A stretch of DNA of 64,000 nucleotides from Hermatobates lingyangjiaoensis (Eukaryota > Arthropoda > Insecta > Hemiptera > Hermatobatidae), in assembly GCA_026182355.1 (NCBI GenBank), contig JAPFBL010000244.1:443501-507500 (forward strand). Reading direction: 5' to 3'. Of this stretch, positions 1 to 12,700 are shown in pieces (the first letter of the stretch is position 1; each line of letters starts with the position of its first letter). The notes beneath the pieces were generated by a model. That model was not told the DNA's origin, searched no databases, and saw only the letters and a list, made by a program, of their open reading frames with translations. The position numbers were made by a program, and so were the translations under genes.

Positions 1-491
1 TGCGGTAAATATTTAAGACCTTTAATGAAATGACATGCAGTATATGTGATCATTCATGGCATGATCTTTATGTTTCAGGACGTAGGAGACAAGACCATAT
101 ACAACATCTTGAAGAAATGAAATGTTTTTATATATACATATATATATATTTGTTTATTTAATTCTAATATAATTTATTTCAAATCTAAGATAATGCTCCT
201 TTCCCTAGATAAACTGATTAGAAATATTAATATCATCCTATATGTGGTAACAACATTGCGGAGTGTGACAGTAATTGAATGAAACATTAGATTTGACATT
301 GATATCGTACAGAGGCATTGCATCATCAACTGATGATCATTCTATGTTTAGGTAAGTATAAACTTATTAAAACATCCAACTAAAACATTTCGAACAAAAA
401 CAATCCACCTCAGATCCACAAACATAATCATAACCCTATAGGTGGAAAGTATTATGTCTCACACACAAAAATAAGGTTTATTATAAAAAAC

Positions 492-532
492 TAACAACGC
501 GTTTCGAGCACTTGATGTTCTTCTTCAGGTTA
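492..532 (-). ncRNA. Hammerhead-type ribozyme motif, PLE family C
   Basis: Order on minus strand: TAAC, CTGAAGA, A, GAACA-loop-TGCTC, GAA, ACGCGT, T, GTTA. TAAC/GTTA would form a 4-bp stem I. ACGCGT is self-complementary, so stem III would form between two molecules. Stem II has one mismatch. Confidence 0.6.
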
Positions 533-540
533 CATCTAAA

Positions 541-830
541 AAATGTATATATATATATATATACCACAATTAAAAGAAACGGTTCAGCGGACTTTCTTAA
601 ATAAAATAAATTCAAAACGAAGGAAACACACAGACATAACTCACATCGATATTTCAAGCATCGTCGTCATCAGGAGGAGTGAAGAGTGAAGAGTCCCGGA
701 GGAAGGCAGGGCGGTGACTCTTCGCTCTTCACACCTCCTGATGACGACGATGGTCGAAATATCGATGTGAGTTATGTCTGTGTCTTTCTGTGTGTTTCCT
801 TCGTTTTGAATTTATTATATATATATAAAG
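541..830. mobile_element. PLE fold-back, family B
   Basis: Arms of about 120 bases in inverted orientation (AAATTCAAAACGAAGGAAAC ... GTTTCCTTCGTTTTGAATTT), with TA repeats at both outer ends. Copies of one arm occur at 23580-23770, 34690-34780 and 56410-56590. Confidence 0.7.
732..769 (+). ncRNA. Hammerhead-type ribozyme motif, PLE family B
   Basis: CTGATGA, C, GAC-gatg-GTC, GAA, ATAT, C, GATGTG. Stem III is the minimal palindrome ATAT. Downstream GATGTG pairs with upstream CACCTC except at one position. A damaged inverted partner lies at about 640-682. Confidence 0.55.
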
Positions 831-1035
831 ATTTCACATAAACACGTGATATAACAATCAATGATCAAACCACAATAAGAAATGGGAAAACAAGACTAAG
901 ATCTTTCAACCGTAACAAGCGGTCTTCGTTAGATGAGTTGGGTTTTTGACTCTGACGAAGACCGCTTGTTACGGTTGAAAGATCTTAGTCTTGTTTTCCC
1001 ATTTCTTATTGTGGTTTGATCATAAATATATATAA
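826..1035. mobile_element. PLE fold-back, family D
   Basis: Arms begin AAAGATTTCACATAAACACG at the left, and the complement runs to about 1024 at the right. The left arm lacks the first core box. TA repeats flank it. Confidence 0.7.
948..990 (+). ncRNA. Hammerhead-type ribozyme motif, PLE family D
   Basis: GACT, CTGACGA, A, GACCG-loop-CGGTT, GAA, AGATCT, T, AGTC. Stem I is GACU/AGUC (4 bp), stem II 5 bp with one G-U, stem III the palindrome AGATCT. All core positions match the CUGANGA/GAA consensus apart from one extra base before stem II. Confidence 0.65.
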
Positions 1036-1480
1036 GTTTTAGGAACATCGGTGTGGAGATATAATACTTTCCCCAATATCAGTAAATACTACACTATAAC
1101 AGATTGCACACTTAATGAACAATCATATACATTTATTTGTGTTTAAGAGTTCAAAATCGAAGAAGAATAACACACAAACTTAAATTTTCGGGCAATCCGT
1201 ATTCAGAAGAAAAGATAAGAGAATATCTAACCAAGTACATTGTAGAAGTAAAGGCAAATAACGCGTTTTTTGCATATTATAAAACGTACATTCTTATTGA
1301 AATAAAATATAACGGAAATCAAACAGTTTTTTTAGGATCGAATAATATTTCCATAGTTTCGAATATTTAAAACAATTTCAACAGGATGAAGTACACAATT
1401 TTCAAAATTTTAGTCTTTCTTCTTTCCTGATGACTTTTCTCACTGAAAATTAGAGACTGTTGTATTTTTTTACTTCATTT

Positions 1481-1562
1481 AGGTTAGGTTGCAATGGCTG
1501 TCCTAAAAGAGAACACCATAAGCCGAACATTGGTCCTTTGTGATACCATAAAAAACATTATA
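1481..1562 (+). repeat. Dispersed AGGTTAGGTTGC repeat, copy 1
   Basis: AGGTTAGGTTGCAATGGCTG then AGAACACC...TTTGTGATACCAT. Shared with 7711-7802 and 52971-53068; boundaries uncertain. Confidence 0.5.
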
Positions 1563-1599
1563 CACCAGGGCTGCTCACACTTTTTCAATATGCGAGCTA

Positions 1600-1860
1600 C
1601 TTATAAAATTGTAGGGTAAAAATCTAATGAAATGGTCTCCACATATAAAAATGTTTAATGATATAAACAACGCGTTTCGAACACGTATTGTTCTTCCTCA
1701 GGCACTCATCCTTAGTTAATGCCTGAGGAAGAACACTACGTGTTCGAAACGCGTTGTTTATATCATTAAACATTTTTATATGTGGAGACCATTTCATTAG
1801 ATTTTTACCCTACAATGAGTAAATACCACATAATAACTGATTGCACTACATTAGAATTAC
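1600..1860. mobile_element. PLE fold-back, family A
   Basis: Inverted arms of about 100 bases around 1711 (AATGGTCTCCACATATAAAA and complement). It ends with a module TGAGTAAATACCACA...GATTGCAC that recurs beside families A and C. Confidence 0.7.
1722..1757 (+). ncRNA. Hammerhead-type ribozyme motif, PLE family A
   Basis: CTGAGGA, A, GAACAC-tac-GTGTTC (perfect 6-bp stem II), GAA, ACGCGT, T. Stem I pairing is short. An inverted copy (about 1670-1703) forms the other arm of the fold-back. Confidence 0.55.
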
Positions 1861-1899
1861 TTATAAAATGTTTAGAAGTCAAAGATGATCTACTGACCC

Positions 1900-1993
1900 A
1901 TAAAAGCGTATGTTATTTTAAAATGTATTGAAAATTCTTACCTTGCATAAAAGCGTATGTTATTTTAAAATGTATTGAAAATTCTTACCTTGC
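1900..1993 (+). repeat. 47-bp direct duplication
   Basis: ATAAAAGCGTATGTTATTTT...CTTACCTTGC occurs twice in immediate succession and is identical in both copies. Confidence 0.85.
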
Positions 1994-2554
1994 ATTACTG
2001 CATGAGCCAATATTGGAGAAATTCTACCACTATTAAATAAATAAATCTATTTACTCTATCGAGTGTCTTTTTTTCTTCTGTTCTAAGGAAGTCTTGTCAA
2101 CTATAATATTTTTACAAAGCACTGTATTGAGAAGTAGACGTATTCGAAGTATCGAATACGTATTGGATACGCGAGAGTATCTGCTATGCCCATCTCTACC
2201 CGTTACATCAGTCAAGTGATGGAGTGGATGACAGACTGACTGTCACCCTGTTGTCGTTACTAATAAGCATGTGCACGACGAACAGGCAACTTTTTTTCTT
2301 CAAAGTTGTATGTGATCTACCACTATTGGCCTCGCGATCAACATATTGAGCACCCCTGTTCTACATACTACCTCATTCTAACTCAAATGTGTTTAGAGAA
2401 GGGATTTTTAACGAGTCGAAGCTAAATCCGACGGTTTAACTCAAGAGGGACAAGGTGTTCTGATTCTGTTCACCTGTTTTGATCTATTGCCGTGTACCTA
2501 TGACTTTCGACCAAACAACGGAATAAAACAGGCCAGGTCTTTTGTTTTTTACGT

Positions 2555-2766
2555 GGTGGCCTTTAGCTATACTGTGGGATCCCAACAGAAGACTGCTGGC
2601 AGTCCACAGCATCCCAAAGGTGGACCTCGCGGAGGCCGGCACCCACAACAGACATGATTCTGTTCACCTACCGCATGAATAAATCAAGAGCCAAAGGTGG
2701 GTATCGAACCCCCTACCTGCCAGTCTTAAGTCGAGCATGTAACCCACTTTGCTACCCTGTCCCCAT
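2555..2766 (-). mobile_element. tRNA-derived SINE
   Basis: Minus strand carries box A TAGCAAAGTGG (2744-2754) and box B GGTTCGATACC (2700-2710), the pol III promoter pair of tRNA-like SINE heads. A body of about 140 bases follows. Confidence 0.6.
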
Positions 2767-3370
2767 TTTCAATTATTTGAATCTCAATTTATATTGCATT
2801 TCAATATACATAAAAAAATAACATTACACTTGAAGTAACAATAATAATAAAATAATAACAAGGAAAATGGTAACCTGATACTGCATTAAATCAAAATAAA
2901 GGACAAATACATGCTATATTTACAAATTAAACTGCACTTTACAGGAATAACACTATAATTTGGTGATACTTCATTCCAAAGAATCCTATGAAGTTAATGC
3001 TTTAATCATTGATTTTTAATGATAAATTGAAACTATCTTAAAGAATATTTGAATACCTACTAAATTAATATAAACGAATTATTTCTTAACAATAAGCAAT
3101 CGATTATAATTATTTTAGAGAATGTTTACTTAGAGATGTTTTTACTAAAACACACTTTGGAAAGTGCATTACAACTTATGATGTTCTTAGCTTAGGAACA
3201 TTTTTAGTATTTCACCAACCATTCAACACTGACTTCTTCAGAATATATATTTTACACTAATAAAGATTGTTAGCATGGAATTCAGTAAAAGGTGAATCAG
3301 TAATACTTTTGTTGCTCGGTTCATGCACACAGTTATGCGCGCAATATATAAATACGAGTATATATTAGTA

Positions 3371-3830
3371 TAAAAAGATTTCACATAAACACGTGAAATA
3401 ACAATCAATGATCAAACCATAATAAGAAATGGGAAAACAATACTAAGATTTTTCAACCGTAATAAGCGGTCTTCGTCAGAGTCAAAAACCCAACTGACTC
3501 TGACGAAGACCGCCCGTCACGGCTGAAAGATCCCAGCCCTGCCCTCCCACTTTTTTACTTATATATTACTTTTATATATATATATATATAAAGATTTCAC
3601 ATAAACACGTCAAATAACAATCAATGATCAAACCACGGTGGGAGGTGGGAGGCAGCGCTGGGATCTTTCAGCCGTGACAGGCGGTCTTCGTCAGAGTCAG
3701 TTGGGTTTTTGACTCTGACCGCTTGTTACGGTTGAAAGATCTTAGTCTTGTTTTCCCATTTCTTATTGTGGTTTGATCATTGATTGTTATTTCACGTGTT
3801 TATGTGAAATCTTTATATATATATATCTGT
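3371..3830. mobile_element. Two adjacent PLE fold-backs, family D, one arm of each hypermutated
   Basis: First fold-back 3371-3560, second 3590-3820, separated by (TA)n. The right arm of the first and the left arm of the second carry clusters of T-to-C changes (in D-sense orientation). The outer arms are normal. The right arm of the second has a small deletion inside CTGACGA. Confidence 0.75.
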
Positions 3831-4709
3831 GAGCTTTAAGAACATCAGAGAGAATTATTTAAAATTAAATACAATATATAATATAATTGCATTATTGAGG
3901 TTTTAACAAGGGAATTAGTATGAAAAATGAGTTAATTAATCCTGAACCTTAAACTTTTTTGTGTGTGTTTTTTTTGTATACAATAATGTTTTTAAACAGA
4001 TTTTTCAACTGTAATATTTGCAAATTAAAAATAAATTGATTTGAAATTTTTCAAAATTAGTTTTAAAGGGGATTGAAAATTAATATTTGAAATTCCTCAA
4101 TATGAATAAATATCACACTGTAATAGATTGCACAGGTAATGAAAATACAATTAGATCACGACTCTTGTGAATTCTTCAAACTTAAAGAACTGACAGAGTC
4201 CAAATAAAATTTTATTTTGTTATAGTTAAAAGTTAAAAATTTTAGGGAGAAAAATGTCAAACGAGTCTCGCGATATCAAAAAGAAAAAACAAGATTAACA
4301 AATAATCAAGGCGAGTTTACTGGATGTTTTTTTTTCTTTTTTTTTTTTTTTTGTAAATGATGGGACACTTCTTCCAAACACCCCAGTAACCTTCCTCTTG
4401 AAGGCCATTTCCTCACCCCGCAGACCTCACTATATGTAGGTCAAACCGAGTCACATTTCTACGTATCACCTTCATATCTTTTGTTTTCTGGCAAATATTT
4501 CATTACGTCACTAAACAATTATTAAGTATAAAAGAATGGGGGGGGGGGGTGTCTGGGATGGATTAATCAATTTTTTTTTTATGGGGAAATATTGATTTTC
4601 TTTTATGAACCTTAATAAGGATTGAATTAGGACATGAACCGAGTAACAATTTTACATAAATCCAGTCTTAACTTTTATGTTTTACCTCACAGACCCAATT
4701 GGTTTCAGA

Positions 4710-5334
4710 CATGGGCGTAACAAGTGGGGGGGGGGGGGGGGGGGGCACTGTCCATCACGGGTGGTAAGTAAAAATAGAATAAAAATTAAAACAATAAAAA
4801 GGTAACAATTCTAACATAGTGCAATCAGTTATTATGAGGTATTTACTCATTGTAGGGTAACAACAAAGAAATCTGAAATGCTATACCAAAATGAATTTTT
4901 AAGGCCACAATTGTTTTTTTTTTTTATATAATAATGTTTTTAAACAGATTTTTCAACTGTAATATTTGCAAATTAAAAATAAATTGATTTGAAATTTTTC
5001 AAAATTAGTTTTAAAGGGGATTGAAAGTTAATATATATAATATATATATTTCTTTGCGTAGCCAGTTAATTTAACTTAACCTTTTCTTTTTTTTAATGAT
5101 TTGAATTACCTATACGTTTTTATTTTTGAAAAAAAAATCTTTGTTTTTCTTCGATGATGACTGTACAATATATGTATACGAGGATTGTAATAACGTGAAA
5201 GTTTAGGACTAACAACAATAGTCCAAAAATAGATCATTGATTGTATTCGATAAAAATAAATATTTTGAGGACTTTCATGACCAGCAGAGGAGGGAGTGGA
5301 TGGGGGGGGGGGGGGGATGGTTGCTACGCCACTG
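4710..5334. mobile_element. Non-autonomous DNA transposon with G tracts next to both ends
   Basis: Left end CATGGGCGTAACAAGT then about 20 G; right end about 14 G then ATGGTTGCTACGCCACTG. The ends are imperfect inverted repeats (CA..GGCGTA.CAA). Flanks gtttcaga and gtctgaga match at 6 of 8 positions. The interior is AT-rich and shared with 3970-4083 and 22070-23210. Confidence 0.6.
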
Positions 5335-5364
5335 GTCTGAGACCTTTGCTTTGAGACTCTAGAC

Positions 5365-6139
5365 CAGGGGTCGGCAACCTGCGGCTCTTTCATCCTTACA
5401 CTGCGGCTCTTTCATCCTTACACTGCGGCTCTTTCATCCTTACACTGCGGCTCCAAGTGGCTTGGGAAAATAAATTACTTTAAAAAGTATTTTTGTGTTA
5501 GTTATTTTTTTATGTATTTTAGTTCTAAATTGGAAGATCTTTATGCGATCTTGAAATATTAAATGTTAAATTTTTTTTTAAAAAAAGGAGTATATTTTAT
5601 TGTTTTTTGTAGCTCAAAATAAACGTCACATCATACTCGCGAAAGCCGGTATTCCCGCCCGAACGCCATCTTAACTTTCAACCCCAACAAGACCAGATAT
5701 GGAGAAATCTAAGAAAAGGAAAATAGATCGTTATATGATGCTTGGGCTGATTCATTTGCTTTCACCTCTAACGAGAGTGGTCTACTTTTGTTTGCTACAT
5801 GGATTATTTAAGTTCGGCCTTTTTAATTTATTTAAAAGAGACATTCGGACATTCTTATTATTATTTTTCAAAAACTCAGAATGTTCAAAATGTGTTCATT
5901 AGAAATTAAATTTAATTTTCTCTGTACCACTTTGTGGATTTCATAAGCAACACTTTATAGCCCATCTTTAAAAGGGTAGTCAAAGCAATGATAAGTGTAT
6001 ATTTATTTATTACTTTCTAATAAATGCGTTTTCCCCCATTTTAGATATCAAAAAGTATTTGCGGGTCACAGTGTTTTTTTTTTTTTTGTGGAAACCGGGT
6101 TCAAATGGCTCTTTTGGTGTTAAAGGTTGCCGACTCCTG
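5365..6139. mobile_element. Non-autonomous hAT transposon with 8-bp target duplication
   Basis: Ends CAGGGGTCGGCAACCT and AGGTTGCCGACTCCTG are near-perfect inverted repeats. The flanks are an exact 8-bp duplication CTCTAGAC (5357-5364 and 6140-6147). A short frame at 5699 starts MEKSKKRKID, which resembles the N terminus of ZBED/hAT transposases and then breaks down, so this is a deletion derivative. A 24-bp unit (CTGCGGCTCTTTCATCCTTA...) is tandemly repeated at the left end. Confidence 0.88.
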
Positions 6140-6642
6140 CTCTAGACTGCTCTAGGCATTAAAGTCTGAAAACTGGTAAAACATTATCACTCAAGGTAAT
6201 AAACTGATTTCAAGCCTTTGTGATTTACTTTGTTCCATAGTTTTTTTTTTTTTTTTAAAATTATTAAATTCACCATATGCATTTTACAAGTTGCTTAAAC
6301 CGGTTTAAGATTTTCTGACAATCTTCTATATTGAAAGCAACTCGTGACTACAGAAAGGAAGTTGCTCTCGAATATAGACAAAGGCTTAAAACCAGTAAAA
6401 TACCACATTCAGCCAACAATGCATGATAAATAGGAACAATCAAAGGGACATACCCTTATTAAATTCCTCATAAACACTTTGATAAGTTATTTAAAAAAGT
6501 AAATTAAACCATTGATGTATTTTGTTTTACAATTGTTCAGTCTGTATTATATCTCACCCTCATTGTATTGACTTAGATACAGTTTCTCGAGAGATTTAAC
6601 AAAGTTACGACATTACTCCCAGTGTTCATCAGCTCTGCTTTG

Positions 6643-6741
6643 TTATCGCTCTTCAGGTGGTTTGTCTCTGGCTATTACTGAACTATCAAACTTGATCATA
6701 TATGTTGTACCTTTGTGCCAATGTGCTGTCACTTTTGCCGG
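6643..6741 (-). CDS. TRAPPC5: TRAPPC5 exon 4 (stop codon exon)
   Basis: 99 nt including TAA (complement of 6643-6645). Encodes PAKVTAHWHKGTTYMIKFDS and a short charged tail ending EER. A T-rich tract precedes the acceptor tag|CCG. It lies 7.4 kb from exon 3 and is in phase with it. Confidence 0.93.
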   Translation of the reverse strand, partial: PAKVTAHWHKGTTYMIKFDSSVIARDKPPEER

Positions 6742-9700
6742 CTAAAAAAAAAACAAAAAAACAACAACTTATTTTGATTTTAAAATCACAAGAAAAGATC
6801 ATAATAGTAGTGCTCCTAATAAAGCGATAACACACAAAAAAAAAGAAATCCGCAAGGCAATAACACTCGCTGAGAATTTAAAAAACTGATGAATTATTGT
6901 AAAGGAAGACTGTAGAAGACATGACACCAACATACAAAGCTGTCCATAAGAAGGAATCAACGACATAATTGTAAGTTCTTGTGCAGGTGTTAGAGAACGC
7001 AACACTAAAAACCCCGACTCGTACTTTCATACATTTATTAGAAAGTATAAAGAAGTCATTACTTGTCAATTTTCTTTTTTTATTAGACCTCTATCACCAT
7101 CAGAACAAGCCCTTTGAAAGGCGTACAGCCGTGGTTTCCAACCTGTGGGGCGCGCCCCCCTAAGGGGGCGCGAAGGGCTGCCAGGGGGGGCGCAAGTACT
7201 TCATAAATAGAAAAATTACTTAGTTACTAAGTAATTTTTCTAAATACAATTATAAATTATTTCAAATGCTACTTTATTACGATTTTTATTTTATTACGTT
7301 TTGCGACATCATACTTGTGTGAATCAGGATTTAGTTCAGTTGCTGTTCTCAAAACAAAATACCGTTCTCGCTTAGTAATAGAAAAGGAATTACGGGTCTC
7401 AATTTCATCACATTCTCCAAGATTTGAGAAACTCTGCTCAGAGAAGCAAGCGCAACCATCACACTAGTAAAGGTAAGCCTATACATTCAATCATACATAT
7501 GAGTACATAATTATGTATTGTATCATTTTTTATCTCTGACTTGTGCCGACTATGACAGTAAATAGCAATATTTAAACCAGAGTGGAGGGGGGGGGCGCAG
7601 GGAACTTATTATTTAATGAAGGGGGGCGAGAATTCGAAAAGGTTGGAAACCACTGGCGTACAGGATGTGTGGATTAGTGCTACCACAGTTTTAGCTAACT
7701 AGTTATTTTTTTAGGTTAGCATGCAGTGGTTATCCCACAAGAGAACACACACAGGCCAAATACTGCCTCTTTGTGATACTATACAATCAGAAGATTGATT
7801 CTACTTTGGGAGTTCTATATTTTGCCTAACTCAAATATTCTGAGGTAACATGGATAAACAAACAAAAGTCTCCACACAAATGAAGTTTTATTCAACAGCA
7901 ACAATTTGTTTGTTTATCCATTTTACCTCAGAATGAGTAAATGCCACACAATTGCGGATTGCACAACCAATGATTTAACTCACATATATTTTATTTGCAG
8001 CAAGTCTCAAAAAGCGCATGCTTCTTATTAAGATACTAAAGTTCAAGATATAATGACAAAAAAAAAAAAGAAATAAAGAGTTGTTCTAGGATACGTCCGT
8101 ATTATTCTCCTATTGTTCTTGAAAGTTGAATATCACCATTATAAATGTTATCATTTTCATCAGGCAGACCAAAAACAATAAAACCCGTAGCAATGGAAGA
8201 GCAATCCCAAAGGCAAATACAGTGGTACCTCGGGATACGAGTGCACCAACATACGAGTTATTTGAGATACGAGCTGTCAAATGAGCGAAATTTTGTTTTG
8301 AAATACGAGTGAAAATTGAGATACTAGGAATAGCCAATTATAATATCAGGTCATTTATAAATATGTACATTTCTTTTTTCTACGATGCTGCCTACGGTCC
8401 ACTCAGTTCTCAGCTTACCTTTGAAAATTAGAAGTTCAATTCAATTGGAAGATATTGGGAATGTGGGAGAGAGTTTCACAGTTCATGGCAAAGAAACACC
8501 CCGAAAAGTTGCAGCTGGTCGTGCATCGGATCTATTTACTGAAACTTGCCTAAATCATTTCCGTAGCATTCTGAAAAGGTGGAAAAACAAACCTCCTTGG
8601 ACAGTTTTTTTTTAATCTTGCGAAAAAGGCAAAGACCAGTGAAGAGAAAAGCAGTAACTAAAATTAAGCATACAGTAGCATTTAAGTTAAGTCTAAGTCA
8701 ATTTAAATAACCAAAATACTAATTACATATGTACGTAAACTTAATAAAACCAGTTTTTCTAACCACCTCTACATTCTCTTTTATTATGTTTTTATACAAT
8801 ATTTGTCATTTATAAATACATTTTTCTTATTCAAAATCAGGTACCAAAAACAATCAGGGGTAAGTATTTTGGGGGCTGGAACGGATTAACGGCATTTCAA
8901 TTGATTTCAATGGGTAAAACTGCTTTCAGATACGAGTAAATTGACATACGAGCAATGTTACGGAACGAATTAAACTCGTATCCCGAGGTACCATTGTATA
9001 AGAAAATTTGACTAAAAAAACATAAAATTATATTATATTATTTATAAATAGGAAATTCGGGCACTGTATAAAAGAAACTAACTATATCCTCTTCTCAAGA
9101 GCAATAAATTGGCACTAATTTATCACTAATTCAGTTTCATTGCTATTTTTCCAATATTCAAATGAAATATGGTACGCCCCTGAGTTTTCATTATTGATAC
9201 TTTAAAAAAAGTAGTATAAACCCGGCCTTAAATTGAATAAATTTATCAGAAAACTTACCATTATTTCCAATAAAGTGTTTTGATTTTAGGAAAACTATTA
9301 AGTCTCCACACAAAAAAAAGTTGATTACAAGAAACTAAACAACGCGTTTCAAACAGTTGATGTTCTTCTTCAGGTTACATCTGCTCTGCTGGAGAGGTGA
9401 GACCAAGCAAGGACTGACATTATCTTCAAAACATAACTTTTATTACCACCAGTCCTTGCTTGGTCTCACCTTCTGAACAACCAACCCAGCAAAGCAGATG
9501 TAACCTGAAGAAGAACATCAAGTGTTCGAAACGCGGTGTTTAGTTTCTTATAATCAACCTTTTTTTTGTGTGGAGACTTAATACTTTCCTTAACATCAGT
9601 AAATACCACACTATAACAGATTGCACAGTTAATGAACTGTTTGGATTTTTAAATCAAAACTAAGCTCAATATTTCTAAATGATTACAATAAATTAAAAGG

Positions 9701-12700
9701 TTCAACAAAGGGATATTGTCCATTTCATTTAAAATAATAATAATAATATACATACTCATATAAGAGTATATATATACTCAAATAATACTTATATATATAT
9801 GAGTACAAATTATACTCTTATTTGTACAAATAATTATTTTAATATTCTAAATCAAGAAACAAAAGTTATGAATGGAAAGTCTGACATTATCTTCAACATA
9901 ACTTTATTACCTCCAGTTGCACAAGATACTGTTGATCATAATTTAGCCATATTAATGACTGATTTCAACTTTACTGTTGGTTTCATTAATCAGCAAGTTA
10001 ATTTAATTTCTATTCGCGAAACTATTGCGGATAAGTTCCATAAGGAATAGTATCATGGAAGACAAAATGGAAATATTTGAAGGTTAATTCACTCCTGTCT
10101 TATTGCATTTTACCGAACTTTTTAAATTTTTATTTCGGTAAAGTCTTTACCGAAAATTTCATGGGAGTAAACTAATTTTTTCTATTTAATATTGTATTCG
10201 ACAAAACTATTATGAAATCTAGTTTAAATACAATCTTTTAGTTTAACATACGTTTTTCCTCAAACAAACGAGTGATGTGCGAGTAATTTTGAAAATTGTT
10301 TCATTCCTGATGTAAATGATCAGATAATGATGTAATTCAATAGTATTTCACTGGAATATATCATGGTAGAACATCTCGAACGATCCAGAAATCGATTCAT
10401 AATATCACAGAAATATAAACACTACTTGGGCTTGTGATAACAGCCCCTCCTCTCCTAAATTTAATTCTTTGAAGAATTTAAGTGTAATTCACAGCCTTTA
10501 TCATTAACGAATCATAAATCAGAACTATAAAGACATCGCATTGACATCTATCGTATTTTTTTTTAATTAGTGTGAAAATAAACGTTGAATAATATAATAA
10601 CTCTTGCTTAACAGTTTTATCTCACAATAAAAAGTTTAACGTTCTCAGGACTCTCTATCACAATGAAGGAGCCCCAGCGTTCACAGAGGTTATAAAGGTT
10701 TCCCTACTCTCCAGTAGGGATTTTGGAGTAATTTCTTTTTCTTAAATGGCAACTCATACTTATATTGAAATAAACATTACTGCAATATACGCATGGGACC
10801 CTGGAGCTCCTACAGTAGAAGAGTGTACTTTAGGAATCCCAGCGTTTACAGAGACGGACCTTTACGCAGAGGTTATAAAGGTTTCCCTATTCTCCAGTAG
10901 GGATTTTGGAGTCATTTCTTTTTCTTAAATGGCAACTCATACTTATATTGAAATAAACATTACTGCAATATACGCATGGGACCCCGGAGCTCCTAAAGTA
11001 GAAGAGTGTACTTTAGGAGCCCCAGCGTTTACAGAGACGGACCTTTACGCAGAGGTTATAAAGGTTTCCCTATTCTCCAGTAGGGATTTTGGAGTAATTT
11101 CTTTTTCTTAAATGGCAACTCATACTTATATTGAAATAAACATTACTGCAATATACGCATGGGACCCTGGAGCTCCTAAAGTAGAAGAGTGTACTTTAGG
11201 AGCCCCAGCGTTTACAGAGACGGACCTTTACGCAGAGGTTATAAAGGTTTCCCTACTCTCCAGTAGGGATTTTGGAGTCATTTCTTTTTCTTAAATGGCA
11301 ACTCATACTTATATTGAAATAAACATTACTGCAATATACGCATGGGACCCTGGAGCTCCTACAGTAGAAGAGTGTACTTTAGGAGCCCCAGCGTTTACAG
11401 AGACGGACCTTTACGCAGAGGTTATAAAGGTTTCCCTACTCTCCAGTAGGGATTTTGGAGTAATTTCTTTTTCTTAAATGGCAACTCATACTTATATTGA
11501 AATAAACATTACTGCAATATACGCATGGGACCCTGGAGCTCCTACAGTAGAAGAGTGTACTTTAGGAATCCCAGCGTTTACAGAGACGGACCTTTACGCA
11601 GAGGTTATAAAGGTTTCGCTATTCTCCAGTAGGGATTTTGGAGTCATTTCTTTTTCTTAAATGGCAACTCATACTTATATTGAAATAAACATTACTGCAA
11701 TATACGCATGGGACCCTGGAGCTCCTAAAGTAGAAGAGTGTACTTTAGGAGCCCCAGCGTTTACAGAGACGGACCTTTACACAGAGGTTATAAAGGTTTC
11801 CCTACTCTCCAGTAGGGATTTTGGAGTAATTTCTTTTTCTTAAATGGCAACTCATACTTATATTGAAATAAACATTACTGCAATATACGCATGGGACCCT
11901 GGAGCTCCTACAGTAGAAGAGTGTACTTTAGGAATCCCAGCGTTTACAGAGACGGACCTTTACGCAGAGGTTATAAAGGTTTCCCTATTCTCCAGTAGGG
12001 ATTTTGGAGTCATTTCTTTTTCTTAAATGGCAACTCATACTTATATTGAAATAAACATTACTGCAATATACGCATGGGACCCTGGAGCTCCTACAGTAGA
12101 AGAGTGTACTTTAGGAATCCCAGCGTTTACAGAGACGGACCTTTACGCAGAGGTTATAAAGGTTTCCCTACTCTCCAGTAGGGATTTTGGAGTCATTTCT
12201 TTTTCTTAAATGGCAACTCATACTTATATTGAAATAAACATTACTGCAATATACGCATGGGACCCTGGAGCTCCTACAGTAGAAGAGTGTACTTTAGGAA
12301 TCCCAGCGTTTACAGAGACGGACCTTTACGCAGAGGTTATAAAGGTTTCCTATTCTCCAGTAGGGATTTTGGAGTCCATTTCTTTTTCTTAAATGGCAAC
12401 TCATACTTATATTGAAATAAACATTACTGCAATATACGCATGGGACCCTGGAGCTCCTAAAGTAGAAGAGTGTACTTTAGGAGCCCAGCGTTTACAGAGA
12501 CGGACCTTTACGCAGAGGTTATAAAGGTTTTCCCTACTCTCCAGTAGGGATTTTGGAGTAATTTCTTTTTCTTAAATGGCAACTCATACTTATATTGAAA
12601 TAAACATTACTGCAATATACGCATGGGACCCTGGAGCTCCTAAAGTAGAAGAGTGTACTTTAGGAGCCCCAGCGTTTACAGAGACGGACCTTTACGCAGA

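Noticed and set aside
5106..5393. 95-codon minus-strand frame
   Set aside because: Runs through the G-tract transposon (poly-Pro) and the edge of a hAT element; no family resemblance.
9799..10050. 83-codon frame near TA repeats
   Set aside because: No recognisable motif, no splice context, and it lies within TRAPPC5 intron 3. Not supported as a gene.
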